A program made the position numbers and the translations under genes. The notes beneath the pieces were generated by a model that worked only from the letters and a program-made list of their open reading frames with translations, was not told where the DNA came from and searched no databases. From Comamonas flocculans (lineage in GTDB: Bacteria; Pseudomonadota; Gammaproteobacteria; Burkholderiales; Burkholderiaceae_C), in NCBI RefSeq assembly GCF_007954405.1, contig NZ_CP042344.1, positions 2,294,001 to 2,358,000 of the forward strand: a stretch of DNA of 64,000 bases. Reading direction: 5' to 3'. The stretch's first letter is position 1. The number at the start of each line of letters is the position of its first letter. This document shows, one piece after another, positions 11,381 to 19,580 of this stretch.

Positions 11381-11535
11381 TGCGCGCATCGACCGAATGC
11401 AGAGCCCGCCGGCCGGCGGCGTGCCCAGCCCCGCGGTGAGTTGGTATATTTGACGGTTCTTTGGAACCGCTTCCCGTCGAGTGATCCGGCAAGTGGCGGG
11501 CGCGGCGCACACGCGCTGCCCCAGGAGAGACCAAG

Positions 11536-12513
11536 TTGGCAAAAAAAACCTTTCTGGACTTCGAGCAACCCATCGCGGAGCTTGAATCCAAAATCGAAGA
11601 ACTGCGCTATGTGGACAGCGAAAGCGCGGTGGACATTTCCGAAGAGATAGGCCAGCTCACGAAAAAGAGCCAGCAGCTCACCAAGGACATCTACAGCAAC
11701 CTGACGCCCTGGCAGATCACCAAGATCGCACGGCATCCGGACCGCCCCTACACGCTGGATTACGTCGCCGAGATCTTCACCGAATTCACCGAACTGCACG
11801 GCGACCGCCACTTCGCGGACGACCAGAGCATCATCGGGGGCCTCGCGCGCTTCAATGGCAATGCCTGCATGGTGATCGGTCACCAGAAGGGCCGCGGCAC
11901 CAAGGAGCGCGCGGCGCGCAACTTCGGCATGACCCGCCCCGAGGGCTACCGCAAGGCGCTGCGCCTGATGAAGACGGCGGAAAGGTTCAAGCTGCCGGTG
12001 TTCACCTTCGTCGACACGCCGGGCGCCTTCCCCGGCATCGACGCCGAGGAGCGCGGCCAGTCCGAGGCCATCGGGCGCAACATCTACGAGATGGCGCGCC
12101 TGGAGGTGCCGATCATCACCACCATCATCGGCGAGGGCGGCTCGGGCGGCGCGCTGGCGATTTCGGTGGCCGACCAGCTCATCATGCTGCAGTACTCGGT
12201 GTACTCGGTGATCAGCCCCGAGGGCTGCGCGTCCATCCTCTGGAAAACCAGCGAGCGCGCGCAGGACGCGGCCGAGGCCATGGGCGTGACCGCGCACCGT
12301 CTCAAGGCGCTGGGCGTGATCGACAAGATCGTCAACGAACCCGTGGGCGGCGCGCACCGCGATCCCAAGCAAATGGCGGCCTATCTCAAGCGCGCGCTGG
12401 GCGATGCCTGGCGCCAGCTGGCCGATCTCAAGCTCAAGGAGCTGCTCGATCGCCGCTACGAGCGCCTGCGCAGCTACGGGCGCTTTACCGACACCAAGGC
12501 CGAAAGCCGCTGA
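11536..12513 (+). CDS. accA: Acetyl-CoA carboxylase carboxyltransferase subunit alpha (TTG start)
   Basis: Alpha subunit of the carboxyltransferase that moves carboxyl from biotin to acetyl-CoA, giving malonyl-CoA for fatty-acid synthesis. 325 aa, close to E. coli AccA (319), with the conserved crotonase-fold core ([30 protein letters not shown]). The start is TTG at 11536, supported by AGGAGA at 11523-11528 with 7-bp spacing and by the conserved N-terminus [10 protein letters not shown]; no ATG or GTG fits. The rare start may be a regulatory brake. A TATATT element near 11446 could be its -10 box. Confidence 0.96.
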   Translation: MAKKTFLDFEQPIAELESKIEELRYVDSESAVDISEEIGQLTKKSQQLTKDIYSNLTPWQITKIARHPDRPYTLDYVAEIFTEFTELHGDRHFADDQSIIGGLARFNGNACMVIGHQKGRGTKERAARNFGMTRPEGYRKALRLMKTAERFKLPVFTFVDTPGAFPGIDAEERGQSEAIGRNIYEMARLEVPIITTIIGEGGSGGALAISVADQLIMLQYSVYSVISPEGCASILWKTSERAQDAAEAMGVTAHRLKALGVIDKIVNEPVGGAHRDPKQMAAYLKRALGDAWRQLADLKLKELLDRRYERLRSYGRFTDTKAESR

Positions 12514-12555
12514 CGCGGGCGGCTGCGCGGCCCGCGCCGGCCCGCCGGCGCCGCA

Positions 12556-13524
12556 ATGCTTGCCATGACCCAGCCGTTTGAAGCCGCCATTGCCGCCTTT
12601 GCCCCCGGATTGCCGCTGGCCGTCGGGCTCAGCGGCGGCGCCGACTCCAGCGCCCTGCTGCTGGCCTGTGCACGCCGCTGGCCAGGGCAGGTCCACGCCT
12701 TTCATGTTCACCACGGACTGCAACAGGCGGGCGACGACTTCGTGCGCCACTGCGAGGCGCTGTGCAATCGGCTGCAGGTGCCGCTGCAGGTGGCGCGCGT
12801 CGATGCGCGCCATGCTCCAGGCCAGAGCCCGGAGGACGCGGCACGGCGTGCAAGATATCAGGCTTTTTCGGCTCTAGCCCAATCTGCAAGCGGGCAACCA
12901 GCTATCAAAAACATTGCTCTTGCCCACCACGCGGACGACCAGGTGGAAACCTTGTTGCTGGCACTTTCGCGCGGCGCGGGCATGGCGGGTCTCGCGGCCA
13001 TGCCCGCGCGCTGGCAGCGCGAGGGGCTGCTCTGGCACCGTCCGCTCCTGCAGGTGGCGGGCGGCGCGGTGCGGCAGTGGCTGGCTGAGCAGGGCGTGGG
13101 CTGGATACAGGATCCGAGCAACCGCGACGAGCGCTACACGCGCAACCGCATCCGCCTGCGCCTGCTGCCGGTGCTCGACGAGGTGTTTCCGCAATTTCGC
13201 GACACCTTTGCGCGCAGCAGCCGCCATGCTGCCGAAGCCACCGCGCTGCTGCGCGAATTGGCCGAGGCCGACCTTGCCCAGGTGGGCGTGCCGCCCGCCA
13301 TCCGCGCCCTGCAGCAATTGGGCGCGGCGCGTCAGGCCAACGTGCTGCGCCACTGGCTGCGCGAGCATTGCGCCACCACGCCCAGCAGCGCGCAACTGCA
13401 GGCCTTGCTGGCGCAAATCAAGGCTTGCACGACGCGCGGACATTGCATCCATCTCAAGGTCGGCAGTGGCTTTGTGCAGCGCAACAACGCGGTGCTCGAT
13501 TGGTACAATTCCGCGCTTTTGTGA
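12556..13524 (+). CDS. tilS: tRNA(Ile)-lysidine synthetase
   Basis: Modifies C34 of the CAU-anticodon tRNA-Ile to lysidine so that it reads AUA. The N-type ATP pyrophosphatase loop SGGADSS is at about residues 27-33, and QDPSNRDERYTRNRIR is the typical downstream motif. 322 aa, on the short side because the C-terminal domains are reduced. Starts at 12556 (MLAM) or 12565 are both possible. A Comamonadaceae-type interspersed repeat lies inside the coding region at about 12858-12918 and adds a non-conserved stretch after SPEDAARRARYQAFSAL without breaking the frame. Confidence 0.95.
   Translation: MLAMTQPFEAAIAAFAPGLPLAVGLSGGADSSALLLACARRWPGQVHAFHVHHGLQQAGDDFVRHCEALCNRLQVPLQVARVDARHAPGQSPEDAARRARYQAFSALAQSASGQPAIKNIALAHHADDQVETLLLALSRGAGMAGLAAMPARWQREGLLWHRPLLQVAGGAVRQWLAEQGVGWIQDPSNRDERYTRNRIRLRLLPVLDEVFPQFRDTFARSSRHAAEATALLRELAEADLAQVGVPPAIRALQQLGAARQANVLRHWLREHCATTPSSAQLQALLAQIKACTTRGHCIHLKVGSGFVQRNNAVLDWYNSALL
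12858..12918 (-). repeat. Interspersed Comamonadaceae-type repeat, copy 1 (inside tilS)
   Basis: Read on the minus strand the segment contains TTTTTGATAGCTG, a GCCCGCTTGC block and GGCTAGAGCC followed by a T-poor tail, the same order of blocks as in the other six copies reported here. It is translated in frame as part of TilS. The family assignment to Comamonadaceae is from memory of such genomes; the similarity between copies is visible directly. Confidence 0.7.
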
Positions 13525-13579
13525 TCGCTGCCTGAGCGCCGCCGCCCTTCGTGCGCCGCGCCTTTTCACGGACATCTTC

Positions 13580-14839
13580 ATGGCCTTGTACGTTCATAAG
13601 TACGGCGGTACCTCGATGGGGTCCACCGAGCGCATACGCAATGTTGCGCGCCGCGTTGCCAAATGGGTGCGCGCCGGCCACCAGGTGGTGGTGGTGCCCA
13701 GTGCCATGAGCGGCGAAACCAACCGCCTGCTGGGTCTGGCCAAGGAAATCTGGCCCGGCAAGGCCGGCGACGCCTACCACCGCGAGCTCGACCAGCTGGC
13801 CGCCACGGGCGAGCAGGCATCGTCCGCGCTGCTGGCCATCGCGCTGCAGGCCGAGGGCCTGCAGGCGGTAAGTTTCACCGGCTGGCAGGTGCCGGTGCGC
13901 ACCGACAGCAGCTACACCAAGGCGCGCATCGAATCGATAGACGACCAGCACGTCAGAGCCGAGCTCGACGCGGGCAAGGTGGTCATCGTCACCGGTTTCC
14001 AGGGCATCGACGCCGGCAACAACATCACCACGCTGGGGCGCGGCGGTTCAGACACCTCGGCGGTGGCGATCGCGGCGGCGATCCGGGCGCATGAATGCCT
14101 GATCTACACCGACGTGGACGGCGTCTACACCACCGACCCGCGCGTCGTGCCCGAGGCGCGGCGGCTCAATACCCTGAGCTTCGAGGAAATGCTGGAAATG
14201 GCCAGCCTGGGCAGCAAGGTGCTGCAGATCCGTTCGGTGGAGTTTGCCGGCAAGTACAAGGTGCCGCTGCGCGTGCTCTCGAGCTTCACGCCCTGGGACA
14301 TCGACATCGAGGAAGAAGCCAAGTCGGGCACCCTGATCACACTTGAGGAAGATGAACAAATGGAAAAAGCCATCGTTTCGGGCATCGCCTTCTCGCGCGA
14401 TGAGGCCAAGATCTCCATTCTGGGCGTGCCCGACCACCCCGGGGTCGCCTACCGCATCCTGGGCGCGGTGGCCGACGCCAGGGTGGACGTGGATGTGATC
14501 ATCCAGAACGTGAGCAAGGACGGAAAGACCGACTTCAGCTTCACGGTGCCGCGTGCCGACCTGGAGCGTGCCTCGCTGCTGCTGCGCGACAAGGTCCTGC
14601 CCGAGCTCGGCACCGATCAGCTGGTGACGGACGCCAAGATCGCCAAGGTCAGCATCGTCGGCATAGGCATGCGCAGCCAGGTCGGCGTGGCCAGCACGAT
14701 GTTTCGCACGCTGAGCGAAGAGGGCATCAACATCAAGATGATCTCCACCAGCGAGATCAAGACCTCGGTGGTCATCGACGAGAAATACGTCGAACTGGCG
14801 GTGCGCGCGCTGCACCGCGCCTTCGGTCTCGATCAGTGA
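13580..14839 (+). CDS. lysC: Aspartate kinase
   Basis: Phosphorylates aspartate, the first step towards lysine, threonine and methionine. 419 aa. N-terminal kinase signature KYGGTSMGS, then [13 protein letters not shown], and two C-terminal ACT domains (about 265-340 and 345-415) that would bind lysine and/or threonine for feedback control. The ATG at 13580 gives the conserved start [12 protein letters not shown]; the frame is open further upstream only as a shadow of tilS. An internal start giving a separate beta subunit, as in some organisms, is possible but not evident. Confidence 0.97.
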   Translation: MALYVHKYGGTSMGSTERIRNVARRVAKWVRAGHQVVVVPSAMSGETNRLLGLAKEIWPGKAGDAYHRELDQLAATGEQASSALLAIALQAEGLQAVSFTGWQVPVRTDSSYTKARIESIDDQHVRAELDAGKVVIVTGFQGIDAGNNITTLGRGGSDTSAVAIAAAIRAHECLIYTDVDGVYTTDPRVVPEARRLNTLSFEEMLEMASLGSKVLQIRSVEFAGKYKVPLRVLSSFTPWDIDIEEEAKSGTLITLEEDEQMEKAIVSGIAFSRDEAKISILGVPDHPGVAYRILGAVADARVDVDVIIQNVSKDGKTDFSFTVPRADLERASLLLRDKVLPELGTDQLVTDAKIAKVSIVGIGMRSQVGVASTMFRTLSEEGINIKMISTSEIKTSVVIDEKYVELAVRALHRAFGLDQ

Positions 14840-14896
14840 TTTGCGCCTGAGCCTGCGTCGATTGGCAGGCAAATTCAGGCATAATGCGCGGTTTCT

Positions 14897-14989
14897 GGAG
14901 ACGTGACCGAGTGGCCGAAGGTGCTCCCCTGCTAAGGGAGTATGGGGTGTTGAGCCTCATCAAGGGTTCGAATCCCTTCGTCTCCGCCA
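14897..14989 (+). tRNA. tRNA-Ser (anticodon GCU)
   Basis: 93-nt type II tRNA. Acceptor GGAGACG pairs with CGTCTCC, followed by discriminator G and encoded CCA. The anticodon loop CTGCTAA sits between CTCCC and GGGAG, so the anticodon is GCU (reads AGC/AGU). A long variable arm and the T-loop GGTTCGAATCC are clear. CATAAT at 14879-14884 is a plausible -10 box. The 3' 14 bp are duplicated at 42632-42645, so this gene is the attachment site of the adjacent island. Confidence 0.97.
14976..14989. repeat. attL: left attachment repeat of the island
   Basis: The 14-bp sequence CTTCGTCTCCGCCA, covering the T-arm end, acceptor strand and CCA of tRNA-Ser(GCU), is repeated identically at 42632-42645 beside the integrase gene. 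Use of a tRNA 3' end is the usual target choice of tyrosine integrases. Confidence 0.85.
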
Positions 14990-15053
14990 GAGAGTCAATA
15001 AAATCAACAACTTAGAGAGCTTTTGATTTTTCTTACCACATAAATTACCACTT

Positions 15054-15081
15054 AAAGCGCCCTCATTCGGGCGCTTTTTTT
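15054..15081 (+). terminator. Rho-independent terminator after tRNA-Ser
   Basis: AAAGCGCCC and GGGCGCTTT form a 9-bp stem around a 6-nt loop, followed by further Ts. It lies inside the island, 65 bp after the tRNA, so it now ends tRNA transcription in place of the displaced chromosomal terminator. The group II intron fragment begins 4 bp after it. Confidence 0.9.
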
Positions 15082-15084
15082 GTT

Positions 15085-15585
15085 GTGCGCCCGGCACGGG
15101 CGCACTCTTGCGGGTGCGAGTCCCGCCGTAAGTTGATCACAGCGAGCGAAGCGCAACTGCATGAGGGCGACCGACTGTAGGGAGGAAGCGTGGAGCGAAG
15201 CTGCGAGCCGATGGACAAGAACCGGATAGAAGGCGGTGCCGAGCAGGGCGAGCGGGCAATGAACCGCAAAGCTCTCGTGATCAAGGCGAGGCGGCGTAGA
15301 TCCGGCGGTTGTGCAGCGAAGGAGGGCGTTCTTACCCCGGGGAGATCTCGCCTCGCGCCTGAAAGGGCGACGGCCCGTGCCGGAGCGAGAAGTCAGCAGA
15401 GGCCGTAGTAGTCCGAGTCGGGGGCTGCTGAGGTCGAGCCAAAAGGGCGAAGGGCCGAACGAGAGCGAGTGACCGAAGACATGGGGATGTCAAAGGCCAT
15501 GCGTCAGACGCCGCAGCAATCCGGGCGGGCGGGGCTACAGCCCAAACCAGCCGAGCCCGCCACCGCCAAAAGCCTTTGATCGGCG
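15085..15585 (+). ncRNA. Group II intron, 5' ribozyme part (domains I-III region)
   Basis: The segment starts with GTGCGCCC, matching the conserved GUGYG 5' end of group II introns. It includes the block TGCGGGTGCGAGTCCCGCC, typical of domain I of many bacterial introns, and later GTAGTAGTCCGAGTCGGG. There is no reading frame. The start lies immediately after the T-run of the terminator at 15054-15081, the insertion preference known for class C introns, though I cannot assign the class. The matching 3' part with the reverse transcriptase is at 16923-17888, so the intron is interrupted. Confidence 0.75.
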
Positions 15586-15735
15586 GCTTCGACGATGCAC
15601 GGATTTAGCCGGCTAAATTGAGCTCCCTAATGCACTCTAGTCCGTGAGCGCTGTATGGCACAGTACAACTGCAGCTTCGACGATGCACCGATTTAGCCGG
15701 CTAAATCGGTGATGGCATCGAACGGGATGTCAACC
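15586..15735. repeat. Pair of 33-bp repeats around a TTTAGCCGGCTAAA palindrome
   Basis: A 33-bp unit beginning GCTTCGACGATGCAC occurs at 15586-15618 and 15674-15706, 88 bp apart, with one mismatch. Each unit contains the 14-bp palindrome TTTAGCCGGCTAAA. In the second copy the palindrome extends to 26 perfect bp (15686-15711; half-site CACCGATTTAGCC). No coding potential is visible between them. It could be a protein-binding site pair, a recombination site or ends of a small mobile unit; I do not recognise it. Confidence 0.75.
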
Positions 15736-16169
15736 TCGCTTTCGTGAAGGTCGATCACATCGACGCCATCCGCGCTGCGTTGGCGGATCAGGTGCCGGAG
15801 CCGTTCGTATTGCACGGGCGAATGTCAAAAAAGCAGCGCGCCGTACTGATCGCCGCGCTCGATGGCTTGTCGCCGGACGCGCCGCGCCTGTTGTTGGCCA
15901 CCGGCAAGCTGGTTGGCGAAGGTTTCGACCATCCGCCACTGGATACCTTGGTGCTGGCGATGCCCGTCTCGTGGAAGGGCACGCTTGCGCAATACGCCGG
16001 TCGCCTGCACCGGGAACACGCCAGCAAGAACGACGTTCGCATCATCGACTTCGTGAACACCGGCCATCCGGCCTTGCTGCGGATGTGGGACAAGCGCCAA
16101 CGTGGTTATCGGGCGATGGGGTATCGCGTCGATTCGGGGGCGCCGTTTGTCGGCAATCTTGTAGGGTGA
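15711..16169 (+). pseudogene. C-terminal fragment of a superfamily 2 helicase (TOTE-type)
   Basis: About 150 aa of the second RecA-like domain of a DEAD/DEAH helicase: LHGRMSKKQR, a motif V-like LLATGKLVGEGFDHP and a motif VI-like QYAGRLHRE are clear. I recognise this variant from the helicase parts of TOTE conflict systems and related restriction proteins. The whole N-terminal half with Walker A and B is absent; upstream is the palindromic repeat. It is therefore a dead remnant. The left boundary is approximate. Confidence 0.75.
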
Positions 16170-16210
16170 TGTCGGCTTGGCAGGTGGCCGGAATGGGTGG
16201 ATAGACAATC

Positions 16211-16229
16211 TATGCCACTCAGTGGCATA
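16211..16229. promoter_or_regulatory. Palindromic operator before the toxin-antitoxin pair
   Basis: TATGCCAC-TCA-GTGGCATA is a perfect inverted repeat of 8-bp arms, ending 10 bp before the toxin start codon. Its position fits an operator bound by the XRE antitoxin to autorepress the pair. Confidence 0.7.
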
Positions 16230-16238
16230 ATAAGCCCG

Positions 16239-16610
16239 ATGACGCGAGTATTCAAAACGCGCCATTTCCAGCGATGGATGCGTAAGACTGAGCTTACCGA
16301 TGCCGTCCTGTGCAAGGCCGTTCAGGAGATGGCAGCCGGCCTGATCGATGCTGACCTCGGCGGCAGCGTGGTGAAGAAGCGCGTCGGATTGGCTGGGCGC
16401 GGCAAGCGCGGCGGTGTGCGGACGCTGGTCGCTACCAACAAGGGCAACCGCTGGTTCTTCATGTTCGGCTTCGAGAAGAACGAGCGGGCGAACATCAGCG
16501 ACGAGGAACTCGAAGGCTTGCAGATCATCGCCGCCGACCTGCTGGCTCGAACAGGCCCGCAACTGGATGAAGCCGTTGCCGACGGCGCTTTGCAGGAGAT
16601 TTGCCAATGA
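16239..16610 (+). CDS. RelE/HigB-like toxin (PF06296-type)
   Basis: 123-aa small basic protein of the RelE superfamily branch usually paired with NadS-type antitoxins; such toxins typically cleave ribosome-bound mRNA. Visible traits are the N-terminal KTRHFQRW, GGVRTLV and the aromatic/basic FFMFGFEKNER. The start at 16239 is preferred over an upstream in-frame GTG-like start because it lies just after the palindromic operator. The stop overlaps the antitoxin ATG by 4 bp (ATGA). Toxin-first order is typical of HigBA-like modules. Confidence 0.87.
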   Translation: MTRVFKTRHFQRWMRKTELTDAVLCKAVQEMAAGLIDADLGGSVVKKRVGLAGRGKRGGVRTLVATNKGNRWFFMFGFEKNERANISDEELEGLQIIAADLLARTGPQLDEAVADGALQEICQ

Positions 16611-16924
16611 CCACCAAGACCAAGAGCCGCATCCTCGAAGCCGTTCACGAAACGGCCGGCGATCTGCATCGCCTGGGATTCATCGACAAGCGCAAGATGC
16701 AGAAATACGACGCCCTGTGCCTGGAGCCGGTGCAGGACTACGACGCCTCGAAGGTCAAGGCGCTGCGCGAGCGACTGCACCTGAGTCAGGCCGTGCTGGC
16801 CAGCGTGCTGAACACCAGCACGTCCACCGTCCGTAAGTGGGAGGTGGGCGACAAGCGCCCCAGCGGACCGTCGCAGAAGTTGCTGGACATCCTCGAGCGC
16901 AAGGGGCTGGAAGCGGTTCTTTGA
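16607..16924 (+). CDS. NadS-like XRE-family antitoxin
   Basis: 105-aa DNA-binding antitoxin with a C-terminal helix-turn-helix (about residues 55-100: LRERLHLSQAVLASVLNTS, then VRKWEVGDKRPSG). It would neutralise the upstream toxin and repress the operon through the palindrome at 16211-16229. The ATG overlaps the toxin stop. The stop codon is immediately followed by the truncated reverse transcriptase frame, so the pair sits inside the split group II intron. It looks intact. Confidence 0.9.
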   Translation: MTTKTKSRILEAVHETAGDLHRLGFIDKRKMQKYDALCLEPVQDYDASKVKALRERLHLSQAVLASVLNTSTSTVRKWEVGDKRPSGPSQKLLDILERKGLEAVL

Positions 16925-17800
16925 TTCGAGACAGAACCTGCAAGCCGCGTGGAAGCGGGTCAAGGCCAACAAGGGTGCGGCAGGGGTGGACGGGCTCGAC
17001 ATCGAGCGGGCCGCCCGGGTAATACGCCAGACTTGGCCCGACATCCGCCAAGCACTGCTGGCAGGAAAGTACCGGCCCAGCCCGGTGCGCAAGGTGATGA
17101 TTCCCAAACCCGACGGCAGCCAGCGCGAGCTGGGCATCCCGACGGTGACAGATCGACTGATCCAGCAGGCGCTGCTGCAAGTGCTGCAACCGCTGATCGA
17201 CAGGCTCAAGAGACGTATCGACGACGTCGGCGTGATCTGGCTGGTGCGGGCGTACCTGAACGCAGGGATCATGGATGGCGGGGTGGTGCTGGAGCGTCAT
17301 CTGGGCACGCCACAAGGCGGGTCACTCTCCCCGCTGCTGGCCAATGCAGCGCCTTCGGGCGCAAGTTCCTGGGCTATGCGCTGTGGGCGGGCAAGGGCCG
17401 GGAGGTCAAATGCAAGGTGGCCGACAAGCCGCTGGACAACTTCAAGGCTCGAGTACGTCAACTCACAGGCCGCATGGGCGGCCGCAGCATGGCGCAAGTC
17501 GTGGAGAAACTGCGGCTCTACCTGTTGGGTTGGAAGTCTTACTTTGGACTGGCGCAAACACCACGCATCTGGCGCGAGCTCGATGAGTGGCTGCGCCACC
17601 GCCTGCGGGCGATCCAACTCAAGCACTGGAGAAGGCCCCGCACGATCTACCGGGAACTCAAGGCACTGGGAGCGAAGGAAAACGTGGCGCGACAGGTGGC
17701 GGTGAACAGCCGCCGCTGGTGGCGCAACAGCGACCGACTGCTCAAGACGGTGCTCACCATTGCATACTTCGATCGGCTGGGCGTGCCAAGGCTGTCATGA
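16923..17800 (+). pseudogene. Group II intron reverse transcriptase/maturase, decayed
   Basis: Reverse transcriptase of LtrA type, lacking its N-terminus and an internal block. The frame opens with the conserved NLQAAWKRVKANKG and GVDG, includes PKPDGSQRELGIPTV and GTPQGGSLSPLLAN (RT motif 4), then jumps near 17350 into another frame that encodes the maturase domain (GYALWAGKG, WRRPRTIYRELKALG, RRWWRNS). The catalytic YADD block, some 150-170 aa, is deleted. It cannot be an active enzyme. The start is fused directly to the end of the antitoxin gene. Confidence 0.88.
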
Positions 17801-17888
17801 CCTCAAACTCTTGAACCGCCCGGTGCGGACCCGCATGCCGGGTGGTGTGGCAGGGGTGCCTCCTATGATGGAGGCCCCCTATGCCGAT
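17801..17888 (+). ncRNA. Group II intron 3' end (domains V and VI)
   Basis: Downstream of the maturase stop, TGAACCGCCCGG and CCGGGTGGTGT can pair as the domain V hairpin. GGGGTGCCTCC / GGAGGCCCCC gives a domain VI-like stem, and the segment ends CTATGCCGAT, like group II introns ending in AY. With the 5' part at 15085-15585 it shows that one intron was split by about 1.3 kb of foreign DNA. The exact 3' splice position is inferred. Confidence 0.7.
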
Positions 17889-18029
17889 GGTGCCGGTGGC
17901 ATGCGTGAGCAACCGACTGCTCACGGCATATAAAAAACCTTGCTACACGTCTCGGGTCTCCACCGCAGGAGCCCGGGCGCAGGGGTTTCTCGCTTCTCCT
18001 CGCGCTCAGTCAGAGCGAGAGGAGAAGCC
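17889..18029. promoter_or_regulatory. Upstream region of alpA with SD-sequestering hairpin
   Basis: An inverted repeat GTGAGCA/TGCTCAC lies at 17905-17924. Closer to the gene, a 16-nt arm at 17992-18007 (GCTTCTCCTCGCGCTC) pairs with 18013-18028 at 15 of 16 positions around a 5-nt loop. The downstream arm contains the ribosome site GAGAGGAGAAG directly before the ATG at 18030. If formed in mRNA, this stem would hide the ribosome site, so translation of the regulator may be conditional. Confidence 0.65.
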
Positions 18030-18251
18030 ATGAAAACTCTCATCATTCCCGAAGCCCAGCAACTCGTGCGCATAGGCACTGTGCTACAAATTTTGCCAGT
18101 CTCACAGTCCGCGTGGTATCGGATGATTACTGAAGGCTACGCGCCAAAGCCTATTCGTCTGGGCCCGCGTTCTGTCGCCTGGCGCTTGGACGACATCTTG
18201 TCCCTTGCGCGGGGCGAATGGCACCCCTCGGAGCAGCGTGCGGCTGCGTGA
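18030..18251 (+). CDS. AlpA-family excisionase/regulator
   Basis: 73-aa winged-helix regulator. The pattern LVRIGTVLQILPVSQSAWYRMI, with PKPIRLGPRSVAWR and a final acidic/basic tail, is typical of AlpA-like proteins that activate integrase or excision genes of integrative elements. It has an almost ideal ribosome site (GGAGAAG, 5 bp before the ATG), which is part of a strong hairpin. The replication gene follows 95 bp downstream in the same direction, suggesting one control and replication module. Confidence 0.88.
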   Translation: MKTLIIPEAQQLVRIGTVLQILPVSQSAWYRMITEGYAPKPIRLGPRSVAWRLDDILSLARGEWHPSEQRAAA

Positions 18252-18346
18252 TGCACTGCGCCGCGTCAGCGACCAAGGACACCACTTCAGCACTCTACTC
18301 AAAGACATTTTTTCATCACTGACGCGGCACGTTTTGAACGTGTCCC

Positions 18347-19258
18347 GTGCCTTCCGCAGCACTCGCAAAGCTCGTCGAAGAGCGAGCGCCGCACCGCCCC
18401 TGGTGCGCCGAAACGAAATCCGGCGCACGTGTACGCCCGCTAGCCACTGCGCTGCTGGCGCCTTACATGCAGCTCAACCCGCCCGCCGCGTGGGCGTGGC
18501 TTGTGCTCGACATTGATCGTTTGGGTGGCGCTCTCGCATGGGAGCGCGGCAGCTTGCCGCCACCAACCTACGTTGCTGCGAACCGCGAAAACGGCCATGC
18601 CCACATTGGCTACGCTCTTGCGTCGCCGGTTTGCACGACACAGGCGGCGAGGCTGCTGCCACTACGTTATCTCGCGAGCGTCTCACAAGCGTATATCGAC
18701 GCAGCAGGGGCTGACGGCGCGTTCCGTGGCCCACTCGCAAAGAACCCCCTGCACGAGCGCTGGCGCGTGTGGGAGCCTGCGGGCATGCAGGTCTACGAGC
18801 TGAGCTATCTCGCTGAGTTTGTCAAGCTGCTGCCACTGCGCCCGCGCCCCGTCGGGCTGGGGCGCAACTGCGATCTCTTCGATAGCCTGCGCATGTGGGC
18901 TTACAGCGCAGTGCGCGACTTCTGGCGACCTACCGGGGAAAAAGCATGGCGCAATGCTTGCGAGCGCCGTGCCGCTTCGCTCAATACTTTTGCCGAGCCA
19001 CTGCCGCTGGCAGAAGTCCGGGCAATTGCGCGTAGTGTTGCGAAGTACGTATGGGGGAAGTTCACGCCAGCGGGGTTTCGCGCTGTGCAAGCCGCACGCG
19101 GTAAGAAAGGAGGCGTTGCGTCAGCTCGTGTGCGCGCTGCGGCAAGTGAAGATAAGCGAGCGAGCGCCCGCTTGATACGAGCTGCCGGCATGTCTGTGCG
19201 TGCGATAGCTGCCGAACTCTGCGCTCCGAAGTCCTCCGTCGCCAGATGGATTGCATGA
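18347..19258 (+). CDS. ColE2-like replication initiator (RepA/primase family)
   Basis: 303-aa protein resembling plasmid replicase/primase proteins: an N-terminal Rep domain (AWLVLDIDR, then ENGHAHIGYAL with the conserved Asn-Gly-His-Ala-His pattern), a PriCT_1-type middle part (AIARSVAKYVWGKF), and a C-terminal helix-turn-helix (AGMSVRAIAAELCAPKSSVARW). Such initiators prime replication at a specific origin. It points to an autonomous or excised circular replication phase of the island. The first ATG-like start may lie slightly upstream or downstream. The 3' end abuts IS debris but the frame looks complete. Confidence 0.82.
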   Translation: MPSAALAKLVEERAPHRPWCAETKSGARVRPLATALLAPYMQLNPPAAWAWLVLDIDRLGGALAWERGSLPPPTYVAANRENGHAHIGYALASPVCTTQAARLLPLRYLASVSQAYIDAAGADGAFRGPLAKNPLHERWRVWEPAGMQVYELSYLAEFVKLLPLRPRPVGLGRNCDLFDSLRMWAYSAVRDFWRPTGEKAWRNACERRAASLNTFAEPLPLAEVRAIARSVAKYVWGKFTPAGFRAVQAARGKKGGVASARVRAAASEDKRASARLIRAAGMSVRAIAAELCAPKSSVARWIA

Positions 19259-19269
19259 GTGTTTAAGGC

Positions 19270-19578
19270 AATGCTCAACAAGTGCCGCCAAAGCGCCCAT
19301 TCGGTTTGAGCACAGCGCAATTTTGGGCAAGCAGGTCTCCAGTGGGTGTTTGTCATGCACGTTGGCAGGCGTGACCACGGCGCTGTGCGCTAGGCTGCTT
19401 TGGCTGCCTGCACCAATGTGCAGCTTCATGCCGAAATACCATTGCTGACCCTTGCGGGTCTGGTGCATCTCGGGGTCGCGCGCCTTGTTCGCGCTCTTGG
19501 TCGAGCTGGGCGCATCAATGATGCTGGCGTCCACGGCGGTGGCACGGCAATCGAGAATTCAAGCGCTGCCGATGTAGG
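19270..19578 (-). pseudogene. IS5-family transposase remnant
   Basis: On the minus strand TAVDASIIDAPSSTKS, then DPEMHQTRKGQQWYFGMK and VVTPANVHDKHPLE match the first catalytic Asp region of IS5-group transposases. The rest is missing. At its upstream end it is cut by the IS256-family element. A following stretch (QTEWALWRHLLSIALN in another frame) is of unknown origin. Distinct in sequence from the two intact IS5-family copies elsewhere in the island. Confidence 0.8.
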
Positions 19579-19580
19579 GC

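Noticed and set aside
16923-17888. Active retroelement (functional group II intron or retron)
   Set aside because: The YADD catalytic block is deleted, the N-terminus is missing and the ribozyme is split.
17905-17924. GTGAGCA/TGCTCAC stem as a terminator
   Set aside because: It is followed by A-rich, not T-rich, sequence on the plus strand and has no T-run after it on the minus strand.
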